Shown piece by piece: positions 46,259 through 56,450 of a stretch of DNA of 64,000 nucleotides. Numbering within the stretch: position 1 is the first letter of the stretch; every line of letters begins with the position of its first letter. Source of the stretch: Saccharopolyspora flava (lineage in GTDB: Bacteria; Actinomycetota; Actinomycetes; Mycobacteriales; Pseudonocardiaceae); contig NZ_FOZX01000009.1 in assembly GCF_900116135.1 (NCBI RefSeq), positions 124,001 to 188,000 of the forward strand. Reading direction: 5' to 3'. Below the pieces are notes generated by a model that worked only from the letters and a program-made list of their open reading frames with translations, ran no database searches and had not been told where the DNA came from. Position numbers and translations under genes: made by a program.

Positions 46259-46801
46259 GTGCTGAGTTCTCGGCGGACCGATGCGCGCCGCAACCGCGAG
46301 GTCATCCTGCAGGCGGCCGATGAGGCGTTCACCGAGGACGTCGAGCTGGTGCAGCTCAGCGAGATCGCCCGCCGCTCCGGGCTGGGCCGCGCCACCGTCT
46401 ACCGGCACTTCTCCGACCGCTACGCCCTCGGGCTCGCGGTGGCCGAGAGCAAGCTGCACATGCTGCGCGAACTCGTCGCCGACACCGCCGACGCCGACTT
46501 CCTCGACGTGCTGGAGGAGCTGTTCGAGGAGCAGATCTCCCGCCGCCCGCTGGCCCGGATGTTCCGCGAACTCCCGCCCGCCGACCAGACCCGCTACGCC
46601 AGGCGCCTGGTCGCCGTCCTGACCCCCGGTCTGCGCCGGGCCCAAACGGCCGGCGCGATCCGCGCCGACGTCGAGCCCGCCGACCTGGTGCTGATCTGCG
46701 AGATGGTCGAGGGCGCGGTGTGCTCGCAACTGCCGCTGCCCGGCGGCGTCGACTCCGTCGAGCGGGTCGTCGAAGTGCTGCTCGCCGGGCTGCGCCCCTG
46801 A
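46259..46801 (+). CDS. TetR-family regulator
   Basis: 180 residues from GTG at 46259, preceded by GGAGGGGA. The N-terminal HTH is RRNREVILQAADEAFTEDVE, then LSEIARRSGLGRATVYRHFS (residues about 10-50). The C-terminal helical part ends VERVVEVLLAGLRP. It is divergent from the cholesterol-oxidase gene and is its probable regulator. It is not close enough to the mycofactocin genes to be MftR. The ligand is unknown. Confidence 0.85.
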   Translation: MLSSRRTDARRNREVILQAADEAFTEDVELVQLSEIARRSGLGRATVYRHFSDRYALGLAVAESKLHMLRELVADTADADFLDVLEELFEEQISRRPLARMFRELPPADQTRYARRLVAVLTPGLRRAQTAGAIRADVEPADLVLICEMVEGAVCSQLPLPGGVDSVERVVEVLLAGLRP

Positions 46802-48301
46802 TCAGGCCTCGCCCGCGAGGACCTGCTGCATCCGGGCCGTGACCAGCGGGCGTCGCGAGTCGTGGCGGGGGAGGCGGTGCGCGAGCTGGCCCAGGACCTC
46901 CAGGTCGTCGGTGGGGTGATCGCGGAACAGCGCCCACAGCGCAGCCACGTCCCCGCGGTCCAGCACGGCGTTGCGCAGCGAGGCGAACAGCTCCTCCCGC
47001 TCGTCGCGGATCGCCGGGGCCTCGCTGGCCTCCAACAGCGGACCCCGGTAGGTCTCCGAGGCGGTGCGCAGATCACCGTCGTGCAGCGCGCGGCGCACCG
47101 TCAGGAAGTCCGCGTCGACCGCGGCCCGCAGCCGGTAGGGCTTGGTCGCGATGACGTGCTCGCCGAGGTGGGCGCGCAGCCGGTGGATCTCGGCGCGGGC
47201 GGTGACCGGGTTGCCGCGCTCGCCGTAGAGCTGGAACGCCAGCTTGTCGGCGGTGAGCCCGGCCGGTCGCATCGCCAGCAGCGTCAGGATCTCCGCGTGC
47301 CGCAACGACAGCGGGACCTCGCGGCCGTCGAGCACCGCGCGCGGTCCGGCCGAGTCCAGGAACGACAGCGACAGCACCGGTCGCGGGCGGGCGCGCGTCG
47401 TCGACGAGCCCGGCACCCGCAGCAGGTAGCCCTCGGCGAGCCGCTCCAGCACGGCCTCGCGGCCGTCGCCCAGGGTGACCCGGCCGTCGGAGACGTCGAC
47501 CCGCTCGGGCAGCAGCGCCGCGCCCGGCTCCACCGCCAGCACCCGCCCGGTGCGGGTCAGCAGCGCGCCCGCCTCGCCGCGCAGCGCCCGCAGGTGCGGC
47601 ATGTTGCGGGCCCGCAGCTGCTCGTCGCGGGCGGCCATCCGCGCCCGCAGGTGGCTCTCGGCGAGCTGCGCCGCCGCGCTGACCAGCGACACCATCGCCG
47701 GGTGCACGGTGCGCAGCGGACCGGAAATGTCCACCGAACCCAGCACGTCACCGGTGTCGGGGTCGTGGATGGGGCTCGCCGCGCAGGTCCAGTCGTGGTA
47801 GGTGCGCACCAGGTGCTCGGCGGAGTAGATCTGCACCGGTTTGCCCACCGCGAGCGTCGTCCCCATCGCGTTGGTGCCGATGGCCTCCTCGGCCCACCGG
47901 GTGCCCTCGCTCAACCGCACCTTGTCGGCGCGGCGCTGCACCTCGGAATGCCCCTCGCGCCACAGGATCAGCCCGTCCCGGTCGGTCACGATCATCACGT
48001 GCATGGCCTCGTCGGCGACGTCGAGGACGGTCTGGCGCAGCACCGGGATCGCGGCCTTGAGGGGGTGCTCGTCGCGCAGGTCGTGGACCTCGTCGCGCTC
48101 GCAGACCACCGGCGCCTCGCAGGCGTCGGGGTCGACCTCGGCGGCCAGCGAGCGCTGCCAGGACTCCGAGACCAGCGCGCGCGGCGATCGGGGAGCGCGG
48201 TCCCCGCGCAGCACGGCGTCCCACACCCGGCCCAGCAGCGAGGCGTACTCCAGCGGGTCGGCGAGCATCGTCGTGGTGGGGTTCTCCTCCTCGGCCTGCA
48301 C
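46802..48301 (-). CDS. GAF-domain transcriptional regulator (AcoR-like sensor, no sigma-54 domain)
   Basis: 499 residues from GTG at 48301 with GGAGG four bases upstream; downstream ATG 48268 and upstream frame to 48394 are alternatives. The sensor part reads LVSESWQRSLAAEVDPDACE, then AMHVMIVTDRDGLILWREGH, RWAEEAIGTNAMGTTLAVGK and DVLGSVDISGPLRTVHPAMV, typical of AcoR-type GAF proteins. Instead of the sigma-54 ATPase, the C-terminus carries a winged-helix-like part (LRHAEILTLLAMRPAGLTAD, NPVTARAEIHRLRAHLGEHV). Such actinobacterial regulators often lie beside aldehyde and alcohol dehydrogenase genes and activate them. It is divergent from the aldehyde dehydrogenase gene. Confidence 0.83.
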   Translation of the reverse strand: MQAEEENPTTTMLADPLEYASLLGRVWDAVLRGDRAPRSPRALVSESWQRSLAAEVDPDACEAPVVCERDEVHDLRDEHPLKAAIPVLRQTVLDVADEAMHVMIVTDRDGLILWREGHSEVQRRADKVRLSEGTRWAEEAIGTNAMGTTLAVGKPVQIYSAEHLVRTYHDWTCAASPIHDPDTGDVLGSVDISGPLRTVHPAMVSLVSAAAQLAESHLRARMAARDEQLRARNMPHLRALRGEAGALLTRTGRVLAVEPGAALLPERVDVSDGRVTLGDGREAVLERLAEGYLLRVPGSSTTRARPRPVLSLSFLDSAGPRAVLDGREVPLSLRHAEILTLLAMRPAGLTADKLAFQLYGERGNPVTARAEIHRLRAHLGEHVIATKPYRLRAAVDADFLTVRRALHDGDLRTASETYRGPLLEASEAPAIRDEREELFASLRNAVLDRGDVAALWALFRDHPTDDLEVLGQLAHRLPRHDSRRPLVTARMQQVLAGEA

Positions 48302-48424
48302 CCTGCCTCCAGTCCTGCGTCCTCGTTGACGGGTGGGGACATCATGACCACGCGTGATCCCGGGAACAAGGGCGTCACCCGCCGACGAGGGCAATCCCGT
48401 CCGTTCGGTCAGTCAGCCGATCGG

Positions 48425-48454
48425 CGCAACGGCCGGTGCAACCCCGTTGCAACG
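48425..48454. promoter_or_regulatory. Candidate regulator site upstream of the aldehyde dehydrogenase gene
   Basis: A perfect inverted repeat TGCAAC-CCC-GTTGCA (48437-48451), with another CGCAAC half site 12 bases before, sits 58 bases before the aldehyde dehydrogenase start and between it and the divergent GAF regulator. It is a good candidate for that regulator's site. Confidence 0.5.
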
Positions 48455-48509
48455 TGAGGCGCGCCACGATCGCTCGGGACAAGAGCAGTTCTCGTGCAGG
48501 AGGCAACGC

Positions 48510-50032
<1,523 letters not shown>

Positions 50033-50033
<1 letters not shown>

Positions 50034-50407
50034 TGGAGCCCGCTCGGGTGGCCGTGACCCCGGAGGCGGCGGACTTGCTCCGCCGCCTCCGGGCCGACCA
50101 CGGCCCGCTGATGTTCCACCAGTCCGGCGGCTGCTGCGACGGCAGCGCTCCCATGTGCTACCCGGCGGGGGAGTTCCGCACCGGCGACTCCGACGTCCAC
50201 CTCGGCGACCTCGACGTGGACGGCGAAGCGGTACCGGTGTGGATGTCGCAGGCGCAGCACGAGTACTGGAAGCACACCCACCTGACCATCGACGTCGTGC
50301 GCGGCCGCGGCAGCGGGTTCTCGCTGGAAGCCCCCGAGGGAGTCCGGTTCCTGATCCGCTCGCGGCTGCTCACCGACGACGAGCTCGAGGCGTTCGGTCT
50401 CGCCTGA
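50033..50407 (+). CDS. DUF779 protein, partner of aldehyde dehydrogenase
   Basis: 124 residues. The start overlaps the aldehyde dehydrogenase stop by one base. Family features: FHQSGGCCDGSAPMCYP near residues 29-46, with three Cys that may bind metal, then DVHLGDLDVDGEAVPVWMSQ and HLTIDVVRGRGSGFSLEAPE. DUF779 genes almost always follow ExaC-type aldehyde dehydrogenase genes. The function is unknown; an assembly or metal-handling role is inference from the Cys motif and pairing. Confidence 0.9.
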
Positions 50408-50437
50408 CCGGCGAGCGCCGTGCGAAGGGGGGCGGCT

Positions 50438-50468
50438 GCGGGGTCTGCCCGGACCGGGCGGACCCCGC
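50438..50468 (+). terminator. Hairpin terminator after the aldehyde dehydrogenase operon
   Basis: A 13-pair stem, GCGGGGTCTGCCC with GGGCGGACCCCGC (one G-T pair) and a GGACC loop, 30 bases after the DUF779 stop. Confidence 0.75.
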
Positions 50469-50579
50469 CGGTCTCGCTGCTGTGGTCCGGGTCACGTTCC
50501 AGGATAGGATGGTCGGGTCCGGCGCGTCGACCCGGCCGGCGTTCGCGGATCCCACGCACCGGTGCCTGGAGGATGCCTG

Positions 50580-51818
50580 ATGACTGTGCGAAGCCGGGTG
50601 CCCGGCCCGCCCGAACTCGGCGTCACCGAGCTGCCCGGGCCGCTGATCACGCGGTCCGGCGGCGAACCGCCGAGGCTGGCGAAGTTCCACGTGCCCGAGG
50701 TCGTGTTCGGCCCGGGCGCGCTGGCCGAGCTCGGGCACTGCGCGCGGCGGCTCGGCGCCCGCCGACCGTTCCTGGTCACCGACGGCGGCCTCACCGAGGC
50801 GAGCTGGGCGGCCGAGGCCGCCGGTCACCTCGAATCCGTCGGGCTCTCGGCGGTGGTGTGGGACGCGGTCACGCCCAACCCGAAGGACCACGAGATCGAG
50901 GCCGCGCACCGCCGCTACGCCGAATCCGGTGCCGACGTGATCATCGGGGTCGGCGGCGGCTCGGTGATCGACGCGGCCAAGGGCGTGGCGATCCTGTCCG
51001 GCAACGGCGGGCGCATCCTCGACTACGAAGGCGTCGACCAGGTCGTGCACCCGATCCCGCCGCTGGTCATGGCGCCCTCGACGTCGGGAACCGGAGCCGA
51101 CGTCTCCCAGTTCGCCATCGTCACCGACACCGGCAACGCCACCAAGATCACCATCCTGAGCCGGGCGCTGGTGCCCGAGATCTCGGTCGTCGACCCCCGG
51201 CTGCTGACCACCATGCCCGACTGGCTCAACGCCGCCACCGGCCTCGACGCGCTCACCCACGCCATCGAGTCCTACGTCTCCCGCGCGCACAACACCCTCA
51301 CCGAGCAGCACTCGCTGCACGCCGCGCAGCTCATCACCGGCAACCTCGCCCGCACCCTGTTCCGGCCCGCCGAGGCCGAACCCCGCATCGCGATGGCGCA
51401 GGGCGCGCTGGAGGCCGGGATGGCCTTCACCAACGCCATCCTCGGCGCCACCCACGCCATGAGCCACCAGGTCGGCGGGCTGCTCGACGCCCCGCACGGG
51501 GTGATCAACGGGGTGCTGCTTCCGCACGTCATCCGCTTCAACGCCGAGGCCGACCCCGACCGCTACGTCCCGCTGGCCGCCGCGATCGGCATCGACACCG
51601 CCGGGGTGCCCGCCGTCGACGTGGCGCTGGCCCTGGCCGAGCGGGTGCGGGAGCTGGCCGACGTCGTCGGCGTGCCCAAGACGCTGCGGTCGCTCGGCGT
51701 GTCCGATGTGGACATCCCGGTGCTGACGCGCAACACGCTCAAGGACGCCTGCCTGACGACCAACCCGCGCGAGGCGCGGGCCACCGACATCGCCGGGCTG
51801 TTCCGGGCCGCGCTGTGA
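50580..51818 (+). CDS. Iron-type (group III) alcohol dehydrogenase, 1,3-propanediol dehydrogenase-like
   Basis: 412 residues from ATG at 50580 with GGAGG 7 bases upstream. It is a PF00465 protein: VIIGVGGGSVIDAAKGVAIL (NAD site), APSTSGTGADVSQFAIVTD, and metal ligands in TGLDALTHAIESYVSRAHN, GATHAMSHQVGG and LDAPHGVING. As I recall, a similar gene lies beside the methanol dehydrogenase and mycofactocin methyltransferase genes in Mycobacterium smegmatis and acts on 1,3-propanediol. Its stop overlaps the start of the sensor kinase gene, so enzyme and two-component system share a transcript. Confidence 0.85.
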   Translation: MTVRSRVPGPPELGVTELPGPLITRSGGEPPRLAKFHVPEVVFGPGALAELGHCARRLGARRPFLVTDGGLTEASWAAEAAGHLESVGLSAVVWDAVTPNPKDHEIEAAHRRYAESGADVIIGVGGGSVIDAAKGVAILSGNGGRILDYEGVDQVVHPIPPLVMAPSTSGTGADVSQFAIVTDTGNATKITILSRALVPEISVVDPRLLTTMPDWLNAATGLDALTHAIESYVSRAHNTLTEQHSLHAAQLITGNLARTLFRPAEAEPRIAMAQGALEAGMAFTNAILGATHAMSHQVGGLLDAPHGVINGVLLPHVIRFNAEADPDRYVPLAAAIGIDTAGVPAVDVALALAERVRELADVVGVPKTLRSLGVSDVDIPVLTRNTLKDACLTTNPREARATDIAGLFRAAL

Positions 51819-53179
51819 GCGGTGCGATGTCCGGCGGCGACTTCGGAGACGACCTGGGCGTGCTGACCGGGCTGCGCTCCGGCAAGCGCTCCTTCTACCC
51901 GGAGTACGTCCGCTCCGCCGAGCGCCTGGAGCACGCCGTGCAGGCCCTCGACCGCATCTCCCGCGCGCTGGTGCGCACCGTCGAAGGACCGCGCACCCTC
52001 GTCGAAGCCGTCGTCCGGGCCGCGGCCGAGCACCTGCAGGCCGACCGGATGCTCGTCGGCATCGCCGACGGCGCGCTGCGCGCCGCCCGGCCCCGGTTCC
52101 TGCTGCTGGACCGGGGCGAGCTCGTCGACGACGAGGACGCGCTGCCGCCCGAGGCCCGCGAGCAGCTCGACGTCATCCGCAACCGGCCCTGGGAGATCGA
52201 GCTGGAACCCGGCGGGCCCGGGTGGGTGCGGGCGCCGATGACCCTCGACGGCGAACCCGTCGGCGGCATCGTCGGCTGGCCCGGTGACGTCCAGGTCGCC
52301 GACACCGACCTGGCGATCCTGCGGGTCCTGGCCAACCAGGCCGCCGTCGCCGTGCACAACTCGTTCCTGTTCCACGCCGCCGCCCAGCTGCGCGGGCGCA
52401 CCGAGCAGCTCTCCGAGGCCGCCGCCCAGCAGGCCCGGGACCTGGCCGCCCGCAACGCCGAGCTGCAGGAGACCCAACGCCGCCTCGTCGAGGCCATGCA
52501 GCGCCAGGCCCTCGACGACGAGCGCCACCGCATCGCCCGCGAACTGCACGACACCGTCACCCAGTACGTGCTCAGCGCCGGGATGACGGTGGAGGTGTGC
52601 CGCGCCGAACTCGCCGAGATGGGGCCGGAAGCCGAGCGCGTCGCCGAGAAGCTCGCCCCCGCCAAGGGACTCACCCAGCAGGCCGTGGAACGGCTGCGGG
52701 CCGCGATCTACGCCCTGCACCACGGGGCCGAGGAACCGCCGGGATCGCTGCCGGTGCTGCTCGAGCAGCTGTCCACTGTGCACCTGTCCAGCGAACTGCG
52801 GGTGGAGGTGCGCGTCGAAGGCAGCCCCGCGCCGCTGCCGCCGGAGGACGAGAGCTCCATCCTGCGGCTCACCGGCGAAGCGCTGTTCAACATCGTCTCG
52901 CACGCCGAAGCCACCCGCGCCGTCGTGCACCTCGTCTACCAGCCCGGCCGGCTGCGGCTGACCGTCTCCGACGACGGCACCGGCGACCCCGCTCAGCTGC
53001 GGCGGTCCCTGAAGCTCTCCGAGGCCGCCGACCTCGCGGGCAGGCACCGGGGGCTGGCGAACATGGCGGCGCGGGCGCGGGAGCTCGGCGGGACGCTGGG
53101 CATCCGGCGGTCGCGGATGGGCGGGGTGGCGCTGCAGCTGCGGGTGCCGCTGTCGCCGGAGCGGGAGGTGACGCCGTGA
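51815..53179 (+). CDS. GAF-domain sensor histidine kinase (NarL-type, MnoS-like)
   Basis: 454 residues from GTG at 51815, overlapping the preceding stop; ATG at 51827 is an alternative. It is soluble, without membrane segments. A GAF-like sensor (about residues 40-190: LVEAVVRAAAEHLQADRMLV, VLANQAAVAVHNSFLFHAAA) is followed by a coiled coil and the HisKA_3 box DDERHRIARELHDTVTQYVL with His245, then an ATPase domain (LTGEALFNIVSHAEATRAVV, HRGLANMAARARELGGTLGI). It senses a cytoplasmic signal and phosphorylates the next gene's product. Synteny with the methanol/1,3-propanediol region suggests MnoS, which is inference. Confidence 0.88.
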   Translation: MSGAMSGGDFGDDLGVLTGLRSGKRSFYPEYVRSAERLEHAVQALDRISRALVRTVEGPRTLVEAVVRAAAEHLQADRMLVGIADGALRAARPRFLLLDRGELVDDEDALPPEAREQLDVIRNRPWEIELEPGGPGWVRAPMTLDGEPVGGIVGWPGDVQVADTDLAILRVLANQAAVAVHNSFLFHAAAQLRGRTEQLSEAAAQQARDLAARNAELQETQRRLVEAMQRQALDDERHRIARELHDTVTQYVLSAGMTVEVCRAELAEMGPEAERVAEKLAPAKGLTQQAVERLRAAIYALHHGAEEPPGSLPVLLEQLSTVHLSSELRVEVRVEGSPAPLPPEDESSILRLTGEALFNIVSHAEATRAVVHLVYQPGRLRLTVSDDGTGDPAQLRRSLKLSEAADLAGRHRGLANMAARARELGGTLGIRRSRMGGVALQLRVPLSPEREVTP

Positions 53180-53838
53180 GACTGCCCGACCAGCGCACCG
53201 GGGACCCCTCGGTGCGGATCGTCCTCGTCGACGACCACGCCATCGTCCGGCACGGGCTGCGCTCGGTGCTGGAACGCGAGGACGACCTGCAGGTCGTCGG
53301 CGAAGCCGCGACCGCAGCTGAGGCGCTGACCGTGGTCGCCGACGCCGCGCCGCACATCGTGCTGCTCGACCTCAAGCTCTCCACCGGCGACAACACCGAG
53401 GGCCTGCAGCTGTGCGGGCAGCTCACCGAGCGACACCCGGACCTCGGCGTCCTGGTGCTCACCACGTTCCTGGACGGCGGGCTGGTCGTCGACGCCATCC
53501 ACCGCGGTGCCCGCGGCTACGTCGTCAAGGACGTCGACACCACCGAACTGGTCCGCTCCATCCGCGCCGTCGCCCGCCGCGAGAGCTCCTTCGACTCCCG
53601 CTCGGCCGCGGCGATGGTCGAGTCGATGAACGCCCCCACCACCGAGCCCCGCTTGACCGAGCGCGAGCTCAACGTCCTCCGCCAGCTCGCCCACGGCCTC
53701 AGCAACCGCGACATCGGCGCGAAGCTGTTCATCTCCGAGACGACGGTGAAGTTCCACGTCCGCAACATCATGCGCAAGCTCACCGCCACCAGCCGCGCGG
53801 AAGCGGTCTACGAAGCCAGCAAGCTCCACCTCATCTGA
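53176..53838 (+). CDS. NarL/LuxR-type response regulator (MnoR-like)
   Basis: 220 residues from GTG at 53176, overlapping the kinase stop. The receiver is VRIVLVDDHAIVRHGLRSVL with the phospho-acceptor Asp65 in VLLDLKLST. The C-terminal LuxR HTH is LTERELNVLRQLAHGLSNRD, IGAKLFISETTVKFHVRNIM. It pairs with the kinase encoded just before. Likely targets are the alcohol dehydrogenase gene upstream and the convergent methanol dehydrogenase operon; this is inferred from position. Confidence 0.9.
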   Translation: MRLPDQRTGDPSVRIVLVDDHAIVRHGLRSVLEREDDLQVVGEAATAAEALTVVADAAPHIVLLDLKLSTGDNTEGLQLCGQLTERHPDLGVLVLTTFLDGGLVVDAIHRGARGYVVKDVDTTELVRSIRAVARRESSFDSRSAAAMVESMNAPTTEPRLTERELNVLRQLAHGLSNRDIGAKLFISETTVKFHVRNIMRKLTATSRAEAVYEASKLHLI

Positions 53839-53841
53839 CGC

Positions 53842-53861
53842 GAAGTTTTCATGAAAACTTC
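53842..53861. repeat. Palindromic repeat A, copy 3
   Basis: GAAGTTTTCATGAAAACTTC, a perfect 20-base palindrome starting 4 bases after the response-regulator stop codon. Confidence 0.95.
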
Positions 53862-53917
53862 CCCCACCCCGTCCAGAACGGGAGGGAAGGGGATTCCCCT
53901 GACCTCGGGTTTTGTTC

Positions 53918-53953
53918 GTGGTGGGGAAGTTTTCATGAAAACTTCCCCACCAC
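53918..53953. repeat. Palindromic repeat A, copy 4
   Basis: The same core within a perfect 36-base palindrome (outer GTGGTGGG / CCCACCAC), 57 bases after copy 3, between convergent genes. Confidence 0.95.
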
Positions 53954-53998
53954 CCACCTCCGTGAAGGGACAACGGGATTTTCGTTGTTCGTGGGGGG

Positions 53999-54018
53999 AC
54001 AGTTTTCATGAAAACTGT
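53999..54018. repeat. Palindromic repeat A variant, copy 5, supplying the stop codon of the methyltransferase gene
   Basis: ACAGTTTTCATGAAAACTGT. Relative to the other copies the outer bases differ on both arms together, so the palindrome is kept. The TGA of the minus-strand methyltransferase gene lies in the element's centre. Confidence 0.93.
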
Positions 54019-54926
54019 GCGGGGTTCGGGGGTTTGCGGATGTCGAGCCAGCCTCCGTGGTGGTGGGTGACCTCGTAGGGGAGACCCGTGGAGGTGCCGA
54101 GTTCGTGGAGGTCGGCCTCGGTGAAGGTGCGGACGTGGCCGAAGGCGGCGTTGGGCCTGTCCTCGAAGGGGACGGCGATGATGACGCGGCGCCGGGCCAA
54201 GCGGAGGGCTTCGGCGAGGACCGCGTCTCCCCGGGCCGGTTCGAGGTGCTCCAGCAGGTGCATGGCCGTGACCGTGTCGACCGCGCCGTCGGGGAGCGGG
54301 ACCTGGGCCGCGTCGCAGACCAGGGTGTGCATGTGATGCCCCCGGGCCGAGGCGACCGTCTTGAGCAGGCGCATGCTGCCGGGAGCCAGGTCCGAGGCGA
54401 TGACCGTGTGCTCGCCCCGCTCGGCCAGCAGCAGCGGCAGGAAGCCGAAGCACGACCCCAGGTCCAGCACCCGCCCGGGCGGCGCCGTGCTCAGCACCCG
54501 CCGGTACAGCGGGGCGAAGTCGGCGATCGAGGAGTGCGGGGCGGACCCGTCGGGCTGCGACCAGCACTCCCGGATCCGGTCGAGGGTGTTGGCGTAGAAC
54601 GTCGTCCACGCGCGCAGCGGATCCTCGATCACCGACTGCACCACCTCGGTGAACACCCGCTCGAAGACCTCCACGCCGCTGAGCCAGCCCGGCGCGAACA
54701 GCTCGTCGGCGAGCACGCCCGCCAGGTTGTTGTCCAGCTGCTCGGGCCGGAACCAGTGGGTGATCTCCATCCGGTGGTCCCGGCGGTGCAGGCAGAAGTG
54801 CGGCGTGCGGGTCACCGCGATCCGCGCGTCGCACCCCGAGTGCCGCGCCACGGTGACCAGCGGATCCCGCCCGTGCGGGGCCAGCGGGTCGATGTGGTGC
54901 AGCGCCGCGCGCTCTCCGGCCGTCAC
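54006..54926 (-). CDS. mftM: SAM-dependent methyltransferase, probable mycofactocin methyltransferase MftM
   Basis: 306 residues. GTG start at 54926 overlaps the VWA stop (GTGA). The class I methyltransferase core is VLDLGSCFGFLPLLLAERGE (motif I, about residue 150), then VIASDLAPGSMRLLKTVA and LPDGAVDTVTAMHLLEHLEP. The N-terminal 130 residues (PHFCLHRRDHRMEITHWFRP) resemble those of MftM, which methylates a glucose of mycofactocin oligosaccharides. Placement in the methanol dehydrogenase operon beside a two-component system matches the mycobacterial locus as I recall it. The methyltransferase call is firm; the MftM identity is probable. Confidence 0.72.
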   Translation of the reverse strand: MTAGERAALHHIDPLAPHGRDPLVTVARHSGCDARIAVTRTPHFCLHRRDHRMEITHWFRPEQLDNNLAGVLADELFAPGWLSGVEVFERVFTEVVQSVIEDPLRAWTTFYANTLDRIRECWSQPDGSAPHSSIADFAPLYRRVLSTAPPGRVLDLGSCFGFLPLLLAERGEHTVIASDLAPGSMRLLKTVASARGHHMHTLVCDAAQVPLPDGAVDTVTAMHLLEHLEPARGDAVLAEALRLARRRVIIAVPFEDRPNAAFGHVRTFTEADLHELGTSTGLPYEVTHHHGGWLDIRKPPNPAQFS

Positions 54927-56440
54927 CGCCCCGTCACCTCCGTCGCGATGGACTCGGCGGCCTTCGCCAGCCCGGACAGGTCCCGCACCACCTGCACCCG
55001 GTCGCAGTGGTCGGCGTAGTCCGGCAGGTCGCAGCGGCCCAACCGCCACGAGTACCGCGGTTCCGGGGTGAGCCAGATGGTTTCCCGCGCGCGGCGGGCG
55101 ATCTCGGCGAGCGCGTCGACGTTCGGGTCGTTGCCGTTGCCGCGCCCGTCCCCGAGGATCAGCACCGTGGTCCGGCGGTTGAGCGTCGTGCCGAACTCCT
55201 CCAGGAACCGGCCGAACGTGGCGCCGTAATCGGAGTTGCCGTCCACGTCGAGCACACCGCCCTGCGGCAACCCGTCGAAGACCAGCCCCAGCGCCCGCTC
55301 CAGCGGGTGATCGGTGAACAGCTCGGTGATCTCCACCGGATCGTCGACGAAGGCGAACGTGCGGACCTGCGTGAACAGCGACTGCAGCCCGTGCACCAGG
55401 TGCAGCGTGAACCGCGCGGTCGAGCGCACCGACAGCGACACGTCGGCCAGCACCACCAGCCTCGGCTTGTCCTCGGCGCGGGTGACCGTGATCGGCCGGA
55501 ACGGCACGCCGTCGTAGCGCATGTTGCGGCGCATCGTGCGCGCCGGGTGCACCCGGCCGCGCGGGGTGTTGCGGCGCTTGCTGGTCGGCGCCCCGCGCAG
55601 GCTGTGCACGATCCGCCGCAGCGACTCCTCCAGCTGCTGGCGCTCGCCCTCGTCGACCCGGTCCAGCCGGCCGGCGGCGACCTCGCGGGACTCGGTGGCG
55701 GTGCGCTCCAGCTCGGCGAGCTTGGCCAGGTGCTGCTTGAGCAGCTCCGGCAGGTTCTCCAGCACCCCGGTGAGCTGCCCGCGCGGCGCCGAATCGGGTT
55801 CCTCGTCGTCGCCGAGCCAGTCCAGCAGCGTCTGCTCCTCGGCGATGCTCAGCCGGGTGTCGATGCGTTGCCCGGTGTGCTCGGCCAGCGACCCCGGCGT
55901 GCCCGCGTTGTGCAGCTGCTCGGTCTCCAGCTGCACCGACGGCACCGAACCGCCACCGGTGCTGCTGTTGTCGCTGGAGAACACGACCTCGTCGGTCATC
56001 GAGGCGAGGTCTATCTTGTTGCTCTCCTGGTGCAGGTTGTACTGCTGGGCCAGGTCCTCGGGGTCGAAGTAGTCGCGGATGTCGGCGGGTTTGGCGTGCG
56101 TGTGCCCCTCCTGCGGGGTGTCCGCGGGTTCCTCGGACACGGTGAACGACTGCAGCTCACCGGTGTCGGAGAGGTCGTCGTGCTCGTGGCTGTGCTCGTG
56201 CTCGGCGTCGTCGGGAACCACCGGGCGCAGCGCGAAGAACACCTCGAAGACCTCGTCGAAGATCTCCTCGTCCCGCCGGTCCTTGATCATCGCGACCTTC
56301 AGGGCGTTGCGCAGCGCCTCCCGGTCGTCGAGCATCCCGGGCTGGGCGGCGCAGCGCATCGCGTCGGTCGCCTCGGAGACCGAGATGCGCACGCCGAACA
56401 GGCGCAACAACCGGACGAACCGGTGCAGTGCTGATTCCAC
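54923..56440 (-). CDS. VWA-domain protein, CoxE-like partner of the MoxR ATPase
   Basis: 505 residues. The stop overlaps the methyltransferase start. A His-rich tract, EHEHSHEHDD (about residues 80-89), and GHTHAKP lie in the N-terminal half. The C-terminal von Willebrand A domain has the MIDAS-like LVVLADVSLSVRSTARFTLH (about 330) and VLILGDGRGNGNDPNVDALA. MoxR-VWA pairs act as chaperones that insert metals or activate enzymes (for example CoxD/CoxE and methanol oxidation systems). It lies between the ATPase and methyltransferase genes. Its client is most likely the methanol dehydrogenase made from the same operon. Confidence 0.88.
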   Translation of the reverse strand: MESALHRFVRLLRLFGVRISVSEATDAMRCAAQPGMLDDREALRNALKVAMIKDRRDEEIFDEVFEVFFALRPVVPDDAEHEHSHEHDDLSDTGELQSFTVSEEPADTPQEGHTHAKPADIRDYFDPEDLAQQYNLHQESNKIDLASMTDEVVFSSDNSSTGGGSVPSVQLETEQLHNAGTPGSLAEHTGQRIDTRLSIAEEQTLLDWLGDDEEPDSAPRGQLTGVLENLPELLKQHLAKLAELERTATESREVAAGRLDRVDEGERQQLEESLRRIVHSLRGAPTSKRRNTPRGRVHPARTMRRNMRYDGVPFRPITVTRAEDKPRLVVLADVSLSVRSTARFTLHLVHGLQSLFTQVRTFAFVDDPVEITELFTDHPLERALGLVFDGLPQGGVLDVDGNSDYGATFGRFLEEFGTTLNRRTTVLILGDGRGNGNDPNVDALAEIARRARETIWLTPEPRYSWRLGRCDLPDYADHCDRVQVVRDLSGLAKAAESIATEVTGR

Positions 56441-56450
56441 GGCGCGCTCC

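Noticed and set aside
53839..54020. The spaced palindromes as a CRISPR array
   Set aside because: Only three copies with unequal spacing, one diverged, and no cas genes; copies also occur singly in riboswitches.
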